From Kryptolebias marmoratus (lineage: Eukaryota > Chordata > Actinopteri > Cyprinodontiformes > Rivulidae): 64,000 bases of DNA. Shown here one piece after another: positions 1 to 12,840 of the stretch. Below the pieces are notes generated by a model. The model did not search any database. It was not told where the DNA came from and worked only from the letters and a program-made list of their open reading frames with translations. How positions within the stretch are numbered: position 1 is the stretch's first letter; each line of letters opens with the position of its first letter. The stretch covers positions 6,014,357-6,078,356 of the forward strand of contig NC_051445.1 of the NCBI RefSeq assembly GCF_001649575.2, read 5' to 3'. The position numbers were made by a program, and so were the translations under genes.

Positions 1-145
1 ACATATCACTTTACATATCACCTAACATATCACTTAACATATCACCTTACATATCACCTTACATATACATAGCATGCTACATATCACCTTACATATCACC
101 TAATATATACATAGCATGCTACATACACGCCTTACATAGACACAT
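1..145. repeat. 12-bp minisatellite at window edge
   Basis: Tandem, slightly degenerate copies of a roughly 12-bp unit (acatatcacctt / acatatcaccta), interrupted twice by a variant containing 'atacatagcatgctac'. The array runs off the left edge, so its full length is unknown. No coding content is seen. Confidence 0.85.
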
Positions 146-2505
146 AAACATATTTTTGGCACTAATGGAACCCCATACGAGGACATGGTTCTAATGCAGT
201 GTTAAGGTTCGGAGAGAAAAGTCTTCAGAGCAGCAGATTGTTTGTTTACTGAAGCAAGAAGAATAAAATCATGGATTACAGAAGCAGAGTGGTAAAAAGT
301 AATAATGTATGAATGTATTAGGGCTCGCTGATGAAAAACACAAAGATGCTTTCCTCAACAAAACAATCATAGAAAGAACTGAAATCATAGAAAGTCTTTT
401 TTTTCTGAAGGTCGTAAGTTTGCTGTAAAACTTCTTGCTTAAATTCATCTAAATGTTCTTCGGAGACTCTTTTTTTTTGACTTCTTAAGAGGTTCAGAGG
501 TTAAATGGAAAAGAAGAGCTGTGATGCCTAATGGAGCTGCTAACTAGAAATTAAATATATTAGAGAGGTTTTGAAAAGAGTGTTACACTGAAAAATATCC
601 AGCTATTTAAATTAAAAGTTGAGGAACTGAAAACTTGTTTTACTAATATAAATGATTAATTCAAATGTAAATCTAATATGGCTCATCATATTTAATCAGC
701 TTTAATTCAGCTGCATTTTATGATATTAACCAGAAAACTATCAACTTTCTGAAGAAATTTTAAAGTGTTCCTAAAATTCCAACATAAATCAACTTTCTAA
801 GCCCGTTAATAATTTGGGACTTTGTAATTATGTAAGATGACAAAATGCCAGCTTTTTGATGGATAATCTTTTTAAGAAGGGTGAAGATAATAAAAGCCAA
901 AATAAATGTTAAAGCTGCTGTAAGTAGCTCATTAGGGTCACCATAGTAACCACACACCTGTGTCTCTCACTCCCCGACACCAGTCTTAATCAGACATGTC
1001 GAGTGAAAAGTAGATTAGAAAGAAACCATCAAAGAAACAGTCGACATGCGTTTAAAGAATTCCTGAACTGTGTGCGGCAGAAGCATCTGGTCGTCACACA
1101 CGTCAATTTTTGTGTTTACAGCAGGTTTTATAGGAGAAATGACAAGTTAAGAAGACCCCTCACTCTCAGTTTTGAGGAGAAAATTCTGAGCTCAGATTCG
1201 TACAATGGAAGTCAAAGAAAATTTGGGTCTGCACATTCTGGACTCTGAGGGGATTTGAGAGAGAAAACCATAACTATATAGCATAGCTGCAGCAGTGAGA
1301 GACACACTGGGTATGGTTTGATGTATAAACTGAATAAGAAGTTTAAAGACTGGAATAAAAATAGTTTGCTTATTTGCAGAAAAGAGCCCTTAAATATCAC
1401 AAACTTTAACATTCTGTAGAAGAATCTGCAAAAATTATAAAACCTAAAATCTGATGGTGTAAAAATAATTTTAAAAATATCAAAATGCCAGTTCAGACAT
1501 AATGTCTGACCTCCAGTGACTCATTTAAACTTTGACAAACCTTTCTACTCTGAAGTTTGCTTGGCCTATACAGCTCTAAGGAGGGTTGGGTTTTCTCACT
1601 CATTCTGCCAAATCCCATTGTTGTGTTTGTGATATTAATGTTTTTAGTTATTTGTTAATTTCATTTAAACCAAGTGTGTCAAACTCTGTTTAGGTGGGAG
1701 CCAAAATTATAAACTTAGTCCAAGTCAAGGGCAAATCTCATTTAATATTTAATAAATAAATATAAAACTTGACCTTGGTTTTCAGATCTTTTATGTCAAA
1801 AGATTCATGCAGAAATATGACTTGTTTTCTTTCATCAACTTTAAAATAAACATATCTCATTGACTAAAGGAAAACAAGATGAAATTTAAAAAGACAGCAG
1901 TGGCATCAGGCCTTGCTCTCTACTAGCTGTTTTTCATTTATTATTTCTTTGGAACACATCTTTCACAGTCGGCTATCAAATCAGTTTATAGAAATCCCCA
2001 ATAAAAAAGTGAAATACAGCTACTAATGTTCTGCTTTAAAATTCAGGAGAATTCAATAAAAAACAAAATTATTAATTTAGGCAGACTCCCTGTTAATCTG
2101 ATGCACATTAATTCAAACCAGATGTCTGACATCTTTTCCCAGCTGCAAAATTATCAGCAAGAGTTTGATCGATCCCAACTGGATGTACATTTTTACTCTA
2201 TCCACATCAAAATCTAACAGATTACTCAGAAATTTAGACTTCATTTTCTTGGCTTCAAAGTTGGCTAATTGCAGTGTGAAGTGTGCACTAAGCACCCGGC
2301 ACTGAAAAGCAGGTGAAGAAAATGGATGGAGGCTCAATTTCTGGAGCAAAATTAAAACTGATAAAAGACTCGATCATTCAAGGATTAGCAGGACATTTGT
2401 AAAACATTTAAAATATTATCTCAATGGCTGAAAATGTCAGGATTTGCCGTTTTTGTGAGTTATTTTTGAGTTTCTTTTGTATTGGGTTTATTTGTTTCTT
2501 TCATT
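146..2505. other. Intergenic, no gene recognised
   Basis: AT-rich sequence with stop codons in every frame and only short open frames of no recognisable family. No exon with a credible acceptor-donor pair was found. No large repeat was recognised here apart from homopolymer runs. Confidence 0.6.
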
Positions 2506-2902
2506 ATTGTCATGACTGGCGGAGAGAGTGGCAGCGAACCCAATACGCTGACTCATCGTAAAATAAAAACTGATTCTTTAATAAACAAAACAAAAGGCTG
2601 ACATGGCAGCAAGAACAAACAAACACATGGGCAAAAACGTGTCAAGGAAAAAGACCATAGAGACAAGAAGTGCAAAACAGAAAGAATGACCCGAAAAGGA
2701 AGTGAAGACGGTGAGCAGGTTTTAAAGACAGGTAATCAGGGGAAGTGGGCACAGGTGAGTGATCGCAATTACAGGCAGGTGGAGATGGGCGTGGCAGGTA
2801 AACAAGTGCTGACTGAGGACAAATGGATGATGACATAAAAAAAACAAAAAAAACCCCACTAAATACAAAAAGAAACACACCATCAAAACAAAACCTGACA
2901 AT
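2506..2902. mobile_element. Short inverted-terminus element, MITE-like
   Basis: About 400 bp bounded by the inverted heptamer ATTGTCA (2506-2512) and TGACAAT (2896-2902). The inside has no coding capacity but carries a GC-richer core with 'caggtgagtgatcgcaatta' and 'cagatgggcgtggcag'-like text, in the style of non-autonomous teleost repeats. Target-site duplications are not clear. It could instead be a fragment of a longer element whose ends coincidentally match. Confidence 0.4.
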
Positions 2903-3025
2903 TATGTTTTATTTCTTGTTGTTCTTCCTGTGTTTAGTTTTAGGTTGTATGCACGGGCCTTAAGTTTGATTATATTTGGTATGCACTGTATGATGTGCAG
3001 CTACAAAAAGTCATCTTTTGGTGTA

Positions 3026-3053
3026 TTTTATTTATTTATTTATTTATTTATTT
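3026..3053. repeat. (TTTA)n microsatellite
   Basis: About seven uninterrupted TTTA units, plainly visible. Confidence 0.95.
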
Positions 3054-3604
3054 GTATGGGTTTGTTCCAGAATTAAAAGATTAACATCCAAATATCAACA
3101 ATGGTGCTTCGATTGTTTTACATTTGCACCTTGAACAAAGTATTACTGTCATTCAAATGACATTTTTAAGTTAGATTTCCACAGCTGTTGTGAGCAAAAA
3201 TTCAGAGTGCTTGTGTTGCAGAAGAGCACAAACATGGAGAGCAAAGATGAGACTCCGTTGTGTTATCAGCTGCCTTCTGAGGACCACAAGGGAGAAGCTG
3301 GAGATGATTGGGTGTTGGAATAAAGTGGAAACCTGTGTGTGTTTTATCTGTTCTGTTTACTGTAAATGGTATAAATAAGAACCTGAACTTCCCAAGCTCT
3401 TCTGAGAAAGAGGAAGGAAATAAACTTCACGAAATTCTCAGCTGAAGTAACAACACATGCAACACTGAACTTTCAGCGTTTTTAACAGTGCTTTAAGTGC
3501 AGTCTTTATTTCTAAAATGCAACAGTAGGTTTTAATAATAATAACAGCTTGCACATATGACCTACGGTAACATTTTAATGAGAAGAATACAATACTGACT
3601 ATAG

Positions 3605-3690
3605 CAATCAATCAGCTTTATCTATGTTGCACTTTTAAAGCTCAAGGCATCACAAAGTGCTGTACAGAAACAAAACATAAAGGTATGTGG
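3605..3690 (+). repeat. Fragment of common teleost interspersed repeat
   Basis: The text 'cagctttatctatgttgcac' followed by 'cacaaagtgctgtacag' follows the pattern of a widespread fish repeat with 'tttatttatatagcac' and 'caaagtgctttaca'. The recognition is from general familiarity, so the exact family is not named. A related stretch 'caagtcaagtttatt' occurs at about 28866. Confidence 0.45.
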
Positions 3691-4384
3691 GCTCAGTAAG
3701 GTTTTTTCTTTATCAATGCATTCAGAAATTTAAGCTTTATTTCTAAAATGAAAGAAATAATACATTTACCTAGATCCATTATAGTTGCTTTGTTCACTGG
3801 GCCTGAGCTCATCTCAAATGGCAAGGAGTAAAACAGAAACCTGTCCTGCAGTGGGATGAATCAAAGTTTTAAAATCACATTGCAGCAGGATCCCTGTTAT
3901 CATCACACAGTTTAAAAGCCAGCATCAGTTGTATATGGAGTCATTACTGCACAATACATGGCGAATTGACATATCTACAAACATCTGATAGAAAGGCACC
4001 AGAGATTTTGGAGTAAAATAGTCTGAGAGGAAAACTGGCCTCCTACTTTCTAGAGCTGTCTCCCTGTTGACTGTTTACATATTGAAAAAGACTTTATTCA
4101 AACCCAAACAGTGATGTTAAAAGAGGAGGTGATGCAACAAGGTAAATATGCTGACAGAAAATTCAAACATGCAGCTTGTATTTTTCATGACATTCCTCTG
4201 AACATTTTTTTCTCTTTACTATCTACAGTAAACACAGGGTTGGAATAATTTGAATTGCTTTTTATATTTTATTATTCACATTTGAACCTTTAAAGTCCAA
4301 ACCTTTTGTAGTATAGGCTGTGGAATATTTATTTAGGAAGTTCTGAAATGTATGGGTGTAATGTTGCATTAAATGGACAATCTA

Positions 4385-4500
4385 AAACATATTATACAGC
4401 ACAACACAATGGGATACAATATTATAATACAATGCAGTCCAATATGGTGCGATGCAACAAAGTACAATGCAATGCCAAACAATATGATACTATGCAGTAT
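4385..4500. repeat. Degenerate CAATGC-rich tandem tract
   Basis: Irregular short-period repetition of words such as acaatg, gcaatgc, atacaat and tgcaac over about 115 bp, consistent with a decayed short-unit tandem repeat. Open frames here on both strands are by-products of the repetition. Confidence 0.5.
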
Positions 4501-6784
4501 ACTATATGTCCCTTTAGGGAAATTTGTTTTAATGCTGCTTCAATGGCTGTTTCCAAAAACAAATAGGGTTTTAAAGCAATTTTGCACACACAAACATGGT
4601 CCATCTGAAGGATAATTACACATTTCTCATTCTTAAAGCATACAGAAACATTTATTTAAAAAGAAAATGCAATTTAGAACAGAATGACAGTATTGTGTGA
4701 TCCCTATTACAGTAAAGATTTATTGCACAATTCATTCAGCCTTTCGAGACAATGTTTAAAATTTTAATAGAAGCAGAAAGAAATTACGTTTTTAAACAAT
4801 TCAGACTGACTTTTTGGTCTCTGTATCTTCTGCCAGAAGGCAAATTTTACCTGCCATATTTGAGAAAGTAAGAACCGCAATCCCCTTTTCAATATTTTTA
4901 TAAAATTGAGCAGCAAAGCTTGCTATGCCGTGACATTAATTTATTCAGCTTCACAGTTTATCTGATCCACATCTTGCAGACTCCACTGCTATTTATCAGA
5001 GTACATATTTCTGTCCAGATCCGAGGGCAATAACCATCAGAAACAAGACCTGAGATTTAAAGCAACCGGTTCTGTCCCACACAGAAGGAATAATCAAGCC
5101 TCCATCTTGTTTCAGAGCATTTGAAATAAAAACTTTACTGTTTTACATCAAGAAGATAGCTCAACAATGAAGAGATTGCTGGTCTGTGCTTCACAGACTT
5201 GAGCGTCCCAGAAGTTGCCTTAATCCCTTTGTTAATACCCAGAGCATGAACCTATAAGCTTCCTTATGTTTGTGGTGGAGGGGGAAGAATGACAGTATAA
5301 TTCTCTCATCCCAACAGAAGAGTTCAGACGCAGCTAAGCTACCATGTTGCCGTTTGAAGAGTGAGTTTGTGTCCAACATGGCTTGGACTGATTCCATTCC
5401 CAGTGACACATTAATGAATAAAAGCTTAACATGTTGAAAAGATAATCCCGCACATTTTGCTGGAAGCCTTATCATCAGTGACCTAAGTTTTAAAAAATGA
5501 CTATTGGAGGACAGAAATCTGCATGGAAAAAATAGAAAACATTCAAAAGCCATGGAGATAAAACAAATTTTCAGTCCCTGGCTCCACGCCCATACAAACT
5601 AATCATGTTCAGAATGATTTAATCAATTTCTCGTGTGGAGAATTACCAAAAAGAGATTCCCCCACACATCCGTTTTGAAGTGCTAGATATACGCAATTAA
5701 TATTTTAGCTACTGTGGGTCTTTTTGTAAACACAGAAACAAAAACAGTTTTAATTCTGAGTAACTGTTTCAACTTTTGCTCACTAATGGGATCAAAGCCG
5801 AGGCACACACCTGAACAATAAAAGTTTAGTGGATTATGTAACATTGCTGGGAATTTCCAAGGCTGTTGGATTTGTTTTAAGAGAGATCAGAGGCTTAATA
5901 CTTGAGTTTCCGAAGAAATAATACTCTTACATCACTGACACTATACCTAATCCCCTGGAAAATTTTAAATATGCATAACAGAAAGCAGCCTCTTCATTGT
6001 TTTACTGAAACCGATCCTTCATGCTTTATGCCATCTTTATGTTAAATCAGCTGGAATTATTGTTTTCTTTACAGCTAAATTAGATCATCGTCACACTTTT
6101 TTAGGTCTTTCTTCCACACAATTTCTGTTTCAGTTATTCAGCAAGATCTTGAATGCAAAACGCCAGTGGAGTTGGGGTTTCTGTGTGCAACTTCGCAGTG
6201 AGATAAAAAAAAAAAAAAATACCTAACTGGATAGTGTGGAAGTTCAAAAGAAGTCTGGATCATAAAGATAAAAATGTCTGGAGCAATCAAAAAGCTCAGC
6301 ACTAAAAATGCATCTAATTATGGGGACAAAAAAAAAAAAAAAAAAAGAGTTGAATCACTGGTTTTATCAAGCAGCGGGTGTTTGCCGAGATAAAAAGAAG
6401 CCTCCAATTGGACCAGAGCCACAAGACAGGGACATCACACTCATTCTTGGAGGTCGATCAAAACTTGAAAGTCACAACTCCTCTAATCAGGCTGTGAAAT
6501 TGTTCAATAGACTGAACAGAATACAGCTCTGTAATACAGTTTAATACAAAGGAGAATTGGAAGGCAGCTGTAGTTTTACATTAAGGTGAGATGAAAGTTT
6601 AATGATCGCCATGGGAAACATATGCCATGTGTTTGGGAACATTTAAATAGGAGGTTAGCTGCTGATGGCCTCACAATTGTAGCTCTAAAACTAATGGCTG
6701 CTCTGCATGACTTCTTTTCTTAAAAGTGAAATGTAAAAGAACTGAAGTGATTATTTTTTTCTAAGTGTTTAGTATAGGAAAATA

Positions 6785-6955
6785 TTTAGGATACAATATA
6801 ATTGATGCTGAACTTCCCAATGCTCTGGTCCACAGCTGTGGAGTTAGTTCAATCAGTCAAATCAGGTGTCATATAAGCCAAAATGAGACGTGGTGAAACT
6901 GGACGATGCAGGACAGTGTGTCCAGAGGACCACGGCTGGGGAACACTGTCCTAAC
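6785..6955. repeat. Possible teleost interspersed-repeat fragment
   Basis: The segment ending 'gaccacggctggggaacact' resembles a repeat seen in many fish genomes (variants of 'gaccggggttgggaac'). Only partial resemblance is visible, and no boundaries or target duplications could be set. Confidence 0.3.
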
Positions 6956-8594
6956 AGACACTTATTGCACTAAATCATGAAACAGTCTTTAGGTTGTTGG
7001 TGGGTTTTGTGTGGCTCACCAATGGCTCTGTTGTTGGTTTTTGTTTCTGCTCTTGCTTCACACCTGGTCCCAATTTGCTAATCATCACACCTGTTCTGTT
7101 TCTAGTCGTTTACTCCCTCAGTGTGGACAATCAGTCACTTGCTTTCTTGCCTTTTTTCTGGTTGTGTTCCTGATTTTAATTTTAGTTTTAGTTTGCTTGT
7201 TTGACATATATATTTCTTTTGTTTTCTGACATAACTAGCAGCATATATTTTTGTTTTAGTGAAGCTAATGTGTTTTACATCAAGCTGTTTGCTGCCAGTA
7301 GTTCTTCTATTGTGTCATTGCAATAAGTAAAAACTAAAGTACAAAGTCTGAGTCCAAATCTACACAGAAATGTCATTGCAAAGAAAAATGTAATGATAAC
7401 TTTAAGGGATATTAATTCAAATTGCTTCAAAATTTGGTTACAAGCTGGTTACGTTTGTCTACATCAGTGTTCAGAACGATCAAATTGAAAACACTTGTGT
7501 TTAATCATCAGTTTTAATTAGTGGCATTGCAACACATGCTGCACCCCATAATAAATAGCCAATGTTTTAGTCAAAGTTTCTAAACGCTGGTTGTCTGACG
7601 TTCTGTAAATGACAATTTATCTGACATGTCAGAAGAAAAATACATAAAGCAGAACTTAACCTTTTCACAGTAAAATGATCATTCATGAAAAATTTTGCTT
7701 TCAGGGCATTTCATATAAAAATAGAGCAGCTTTAATAAATGGATGCACAATTATAACTACTAATTTAAGGTTTCCATATGAAAAGCAATGTTTTAAATAG
7801 TTTTATCTAATATAGAAAGTACAAAGTCTGAGTAAAAATTCAAACCACAGGGTTCTCACTATATGCATTTTTATAACCTTCCCCCTGAAGAATGAACAGA
7901 TAAATAAAACCTAATTTATTACAGTGTCTCCATCTTTGAAGTGCTTACTCAGCTCATTGTGTGATGACAGATGGGACAAACAGCACTTTTTAGGTCAGCA
8001 AAATGTCACACCCCACACACGCTGAACATCCATTTAGAAAACAGTGTCCTTATCAAAGGCCATTTAAAAATACATGATAGTGAGCAATTTTGGAAAAGTG
8101 AAAAAGTGAACCGTGCCAAATTGTTTTGCAAATGTCACATTTAACTCCCCCCAAAGCCCTGCTTAACTTGAGGTCATGTGTCACTGCAGTGGCATTTTGG
8201 AGGAGGAGATATTCCAGGACTGTGTTCTTCTGCAGAAGTAAGCAGGAACATGTCGCTGCACTCACAAGGCCTGCAACCAATGCTAATTTTCAGTGTCACT
8301 TTTTTTTTTGCTGTCAGATCAATTAATTTGAAATGGCAGAATTAATTACAAAAGCCCATCACAGGTTTTCAGACCTCGAGTGATTTCTACAAATTACTTA
8401 GTGTGGGAGAAAAAGTAATAAATGATGTGACAAATGAGAAATAAAACCCAGCTCGTGTTTGCTTGTTTTTATGTGCGAGGAGAAGAGTAAATGGATTCTT
8501 AAAATTAGGCTTTTCAGACTTCAGCTGGTGATTTACCTCTAATTTAGTCAGTATTTCTCCATTTGTAAAATAACCTTAATGATTAAAATTACAG

Positions 8595-8950
8595 GCTTAA
8601 CATTCCTTGAAGGAATGCACACCGCCTACCCTCTTTCATGACAAGTTTCAGACAAAGATCACCTTCTGCTGAGGAATGAAATTTCATGCAATATCATAAG
8701 ATGTCACATTCAGAGTACGAGTTGTGAGTGACTCTCAGCTACTACCACTTCAGACTTGAGCTCAGTATCTGTAAAACAGAGACAGAGTTTTTGTGTCGCC
8801 TACAGTCGGTGAGTTGTGGCGGCCATTTTGAATTAGACTGACTCCAAAAGGTAATCAGTTGTAGTTGTATGCTTAATAATTATAAAATGAAAATCTCGAT
8901 AAGTAGTTCATGAGATATTTTGCTAACAGACAAACGGATTTGACTCCAAT
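8595..8950 (+). repeat. R1 interspersed repeat, copy 1 (forward)
   Basis: Nearly full copy of a family found at least a dozen times in this window. Diagnostic blocks in order: 'gaaggaatgcacaccgccta', 'actctcagctactaccac', 'ggccattttgaatt' then 'tgactccaaaag', and 'tcatgagatattttgctaac'. It has no coding capacity. Confidence 0.75.
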
Positions 8951-9029
8951 AGTATGTTGCAAAATCTTAAACAAAGATCCTGTGCAGTCTGTTAGCTCTA
9001 AGTCTCAGAACAACAACAAATTCCAGGTG

Positions 9030-9225
9030 AGTATGTGTGAAACTGACTGAACTGTAATGCTTTTTAAGATCAGTTGGCTGTGGCAGCCATCTTGAATTGG
9101 GTTGACTTCAAAAGTTAATCACCTGTGGAGGTACATCCAACGATTACTTTCTGAGAATTTCATTAAAAATCATCGAGCGATTCATGTGATATTTTGGTAA
9201 AAGGCAGACAGACACGTTGTCTGGC
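9030..9225 (+). repeat. R1 repeat, copy 2 (forward, 3' part)
   Basis: Contains 'gcagccatcttgaattgggt', 'tgacttcaaaagttaatcac', a 'tttcattaaaaatcat' block and a diverged 'gatattttggtaaaag' end. It lacks the 5' block seen in copy 1. Confidence 0.7.
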
Positions 9226-10834
9226 CTGGCTTTTCAGCAGCGGGTGTTAACAACATCCACTAAATCTAAGAGTATTTTTAGCTCTCAAATAAAGTGTTTA
9301 CTTTTCTGGTCAACAAAAGTTTCTGCTTCCTCTTGCATTTAATGTCTCCTTTCTTCTTTTTGATTTGTTTCATACACACTGCGAGCTATAGACAGTCAAG
9401 AGCATTTTGAAGTGAAATTGAATGTATTTCATTTGAATTTAACCTCTGTGATTATAAATGGACACAGCTAAAATGATATTTAATGGAATTTAATTGGGCA
9501 CAGTCTTCCAGCACAATGTGAGGCTTTAATTCTCTGCTTATTTACATTCAGTAAGAAATGACAGTAATGAATTTTGTTTCAGTTTATTGTTTGTATTCTT
9601 CAAAAAAGGTTCAGATAAAATGCTAAAGCCTACCATCATTTGAGACTGTTACAAAAGAAAGCTTTACCAGGAAATTAGGCCTGATAAATATTCAAGTTTC
9701 TCATTTGAAGATAGATTCATTGCAGATTTATTACACTGGAATATTCTGTCAATCAAAATCCGCCTTAGTTATTTTAGTTGGGAGTTATTGCCGATCTGCT
9801 GACGCCAAATAAGTGAGGGAACACATCAAACAACACGGGCAATCTGTTTTATTAAAGACTGAACACAAGAGCCTGAGCAGCTGAAAACAGAAAGTACATG
9901 TGAGTTAGACTGGAAGCCATGTCTCATACAGGTTCAATTTATTTTCTCTGCAGTACGTGAGCTGAGAGTGAACCGAACCGGTGCAGCTGTAAAACACAAT
10001 ACCTTCAATACACGCCGTGAATCTTTGTTGTGACTCGTTGATAAGCAAATGTAAAGATTTCCGCAGATTCTTTATCAGCTGGTTGGTTGTAAACACCAAC
10101 AGACAAACTTTAAATTGCCTTCTGACATGTTTTGATTGTGTTTGCTTTGCTTTTTAATAAAAAAAAAAGAAAAAGAAAAACAAAGGCAGATATGATGACT
10201 GAGTCTGGGAGAGAAAGAAAGTCATCCAGCTGGTTGCATTAAGATATAGTTTACAACCGATTAAAGCTTCTGTCCTGCAGGGTGTTTAAAGCTCCAGTGG
10301 CAGCTGTATGATTATATTATTTGCTGCAGGTGTGATTTGTGCTGCAGGACAGGCTGCTTGTTTAATCAGACTCCCTCTGCAGTATTCTGCACCCTGCGTC
10401 GCCCTGGCTGTCAAATGAGCAGGACTTCCTTTAACGCTCTTAAGATTCTCTGTCCTCTTCTCCTGTAACAATCTGCACAACCTGGAGAGAAAACCAAAAG
10501 GAAAGCAGATTTTAATGCACTGTGATAGGATGTTTAGTTAAAGATGTCTGTTGTCTACGAATGTGTGGCTGTACTGTGCAACACCTAACAGAGTTCTGCG
10601 TTCTGCTGGCAACTTCTGCCATCTAAAACAAACACTTTCTTTGTTTTCCTACAAATAAGTGTTTCATTATTGTTCATTAGTTTTTAACCCTCCTGAAGCC
10701 CTAGAGAGAGGCAGACAAGCCTTTGTAAGTTGGATCAATTTGACCCGAAGGCCATCGGAGGGTTAAATAATCTTTCTGACAAACCAGCAACACTTCATAA
10801 CCGGTGATAACTGTTGGCCTCAACCTCGTTTGTC
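9226..10834. other. Intergenic, no gene recognised
   Basis: No coding segment or recognised element. A GC-richer patch near 10.26-10.50 kb has a short minus-strand open frame without splice or domain support. Confidence 0.5.
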
Positions 10835-11185
10835 TGTTAAGAAAATATCTCCCGAATTACTGGGGCAGATTTTCCTGAAACTGTGAGAAAGTAAAACCAG
10901 ATGTACCTCCACAACTGCTTCACTTCTGGAGCCAATTCAACTCAAGATGGCCACCACAGCTAAGCAACATTAACAGTTCAGAGGTATTGAGCTAAAGTTT
11001 GGCATGGTAGTAGCTAAGAGTCTTTCACAATGCTCTCTTTGAGTGTGACATCTTGCAATAGTGCATGAGAAAAGAAGATAACATTTTCAAGGTTTGACCA
11101 AAAAAAAACTTAATTTCTCAGATTTTAGTCTAAAACTCTGGCATGAAAAGATGGCGGCTGATATGCATTCCTCAAAGGACTGATA
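10835..11185 (-). repeat. R1 repeat, copy 3 (reverse)
   Basis: Reverse orientation: 'caagatggccaccacagc', 'ggtagtagctaagagtcttt', 'aaggtttgaccaaaa' and 'tctggcatgaaaagatggcg' followed by 'tgcattcctcaaagg'. It spans nearly the whole family consensus, judged by comparison with copies 1 and 8. Confidence 0.75.
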
Positions 11186-11984
11186 GGCCTTCAATCTAAT
11201 GTGGTTAAGTTAAGGCACTCATATTTTTCTAACCCGATGTGATTAGAAACTCAGCTCTGAGAAAGCAGTTTTGGTTCGAGCTGGTTTTAGCCTTTCCACT
11301 TCTCTCTGTAAATGTCGTGTGATCATTGTGGCTGCTACAAAGTCACCCTGAGCTAAATTAGGAACCTTGCTGTAGTTTTACCACCAATCAGCCTTGTTCT
11401 TCTTCTTTTCATCATTTAAGTAATGTAACAATGATTCTTTTCTAAAAGCGAGTACTTTGTTTAAGTCTTTTGAAAAATAAAACACTTGGCATAAAAGTGA
11501 ACAATAAGAAAAGAAACAGATGCAGCAAAAGTCAAACCCTAATTTTTGCAGCTCTTGTTTCATTAACTTCATGTGATGCTGAATATCCTTCTATTCTTGG
11601 CTCATATGTATTTTTAGTGACTCATACGTAAGCTCACCTTTCTTTTTTTTTACTGAAGCTGGATTTCTGCTGCACTACACAGCTCATAAAGACTTTCTGC
11701 ACTGCACTTTGGAGAATCAGCTTTTTCTCTGAATATCTCCTGCGCACTTCATGTCTCCTCTGTGGTTTCGGTCTTTAACTATGAACCTTTTCTGCTGCGA
11801 CACTTTGTAGGTGTGAATTTTTTTTTTTTTTACCACTTGTGGGGCGAGATGTTGATGTCTAAGTGCAGTTTTACTTTAGGCAGCTTCAAGGTCAAAATGA
11901 AATAGAATGATTGGTAATGTTTAGCTTTAGAAATTTGCTTCTTCACAGAAGAAATCATCTTTGAAAAAAGGCCTAAAATTCCTG

Positions 11985-12190
11985 GAATGAATGAATGCAT
12001 GCCACCAGGAGCTTTTTATGCTAGTGTAAACTAAAAGCATCTTATGATGAGAAGGAACAGAGTTGGAGATGTTTTGGTCAAACCTTGTAAATGGTATGTG
12101 CAATCTCATGCAATATTGTGAAATCTGTTAGTGCTCAGTGTATGTGAATGACTCTAAGCTACTACCACATGAAACTTTAGCTCAATATAG
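11985..12190 (+). repeat. R1 repeat, copy 4 (forward, 5' part)
   Basis: Carries 'ttggtcaaaccttgtaaa', 'ctcatgcaatattgtgaaat' and 'tgactctaagctactaccac', and stops just after 'tagctcaatat'. An unrelated block (about 12195-12560) follows before another R1 copy begins. Confidence 0.65.
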
Positions 12191-12194
12191 CTTT

Positions 12195-12560
12195 GGATTT
12201 TCTGTTTGGTTTGTAGGTTGAGTCGTTGTTATTTGTTACAGGTGTTTGTTTCATTTCGATCATTTCCTGTGTTCAGCATGTCTATTGTTAGTTTTTTCTT
12301 CTTGTGTCTTTGGCCACAGTTTCCCCTCAGTCGTCCTCCCTTCAGTTCATCACATCTGCTCTGCATCTGCTTGTTCAACTCCCCACCTAGCATAAATAAA
12401 CCCAGGTCATCGTCAGTCACTATCAGAGCCTACTGGTGTCCCATGTTTGCATCATTGTTCCCTGCTTCTTGTTATTAACCTTTAGTTTTGTTGTGCTCCT
12501 GTTCTGTGCTGTCTTGTCAGACCTTTTTGTTTAATTTTTATTCAATAAAATATCTGTAAA
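12195..12560 (+). repeat. Unclassified repeat-like block
   Basis: A pyrimidine-rich block between two R1 copies, ending with 'ttattcaataaaatatctgt', which includes a poly-A signal-like AATAAA. Its composition resembles fish repeats of the type near 7.0-7.25 kb. Open frames on both strands (about 90 and 63 codons) are not supported as genes. Confidence 0.35.
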
Positions 12561-12589
12561 AATGTCAAAATTTTAAGTAAAGATGTTGT

Positions 12590-12840
12590 ACAATGTGTAG
12601 AGCTCATAGTGGTATGAACCATTGTCAAATACTGCTGCACTAAATTTCAGCTCAGTATCTGTAAAACTGACTGAGGTATAGCCATTTTTGTGTTTGCTGT
12701 GGTGGCCATCTTGAATCAGGTTGACTCAATAAGGTAATCAGTTGCAGATGTTACCCCCATCTTTACTTTTTGAAAGTTTCATTAAAATCAGAGATTTATG
12801 GGATATTTTGCTAACATGACGAACATACGAACAAACATTT
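12590..12840 (+). repeat. R1 repeat, copy 5 (forward, 3' part)
   Basis: 'gtggccatcttgaatcaggt', 'tgactcaataaggtaatcag', 'gaaagtttcattaaaatcag' and 'gggatattttgctaaca' in family order. Confidence 0.7.

Larger units (their letters stand above)
2903..8594. other. Intergenic, no gene recognised
   Basis: No exon-like segment is supported. Small repeats inside are listed separately: a TTTA microsatellite, a low-copy teleost-style fragment near 3.6 kb, a CAATGC-rich tract near 4.4 kb and a fragment near 6.8 kb. Poly-A runs occur near 6.2 and 6.3 kb. A minus-strand open frame of 120 codons at 5191-5553 has no recognisable domain or splice context and is treated as chance. Confidence 0.55.

Noticed and set aside
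1..145. CRISPR-like regular spacing at the left edge
   Set aside because: Units are directly adjacent with no unique spacers and the genome is eukaryotic; it is a minisatellite.
5191..5553. 120-codon minus-strand open frame
   Set aside because: No recognisable domain, splice context or compositional support; consistent with chance in AT-rich DNA.
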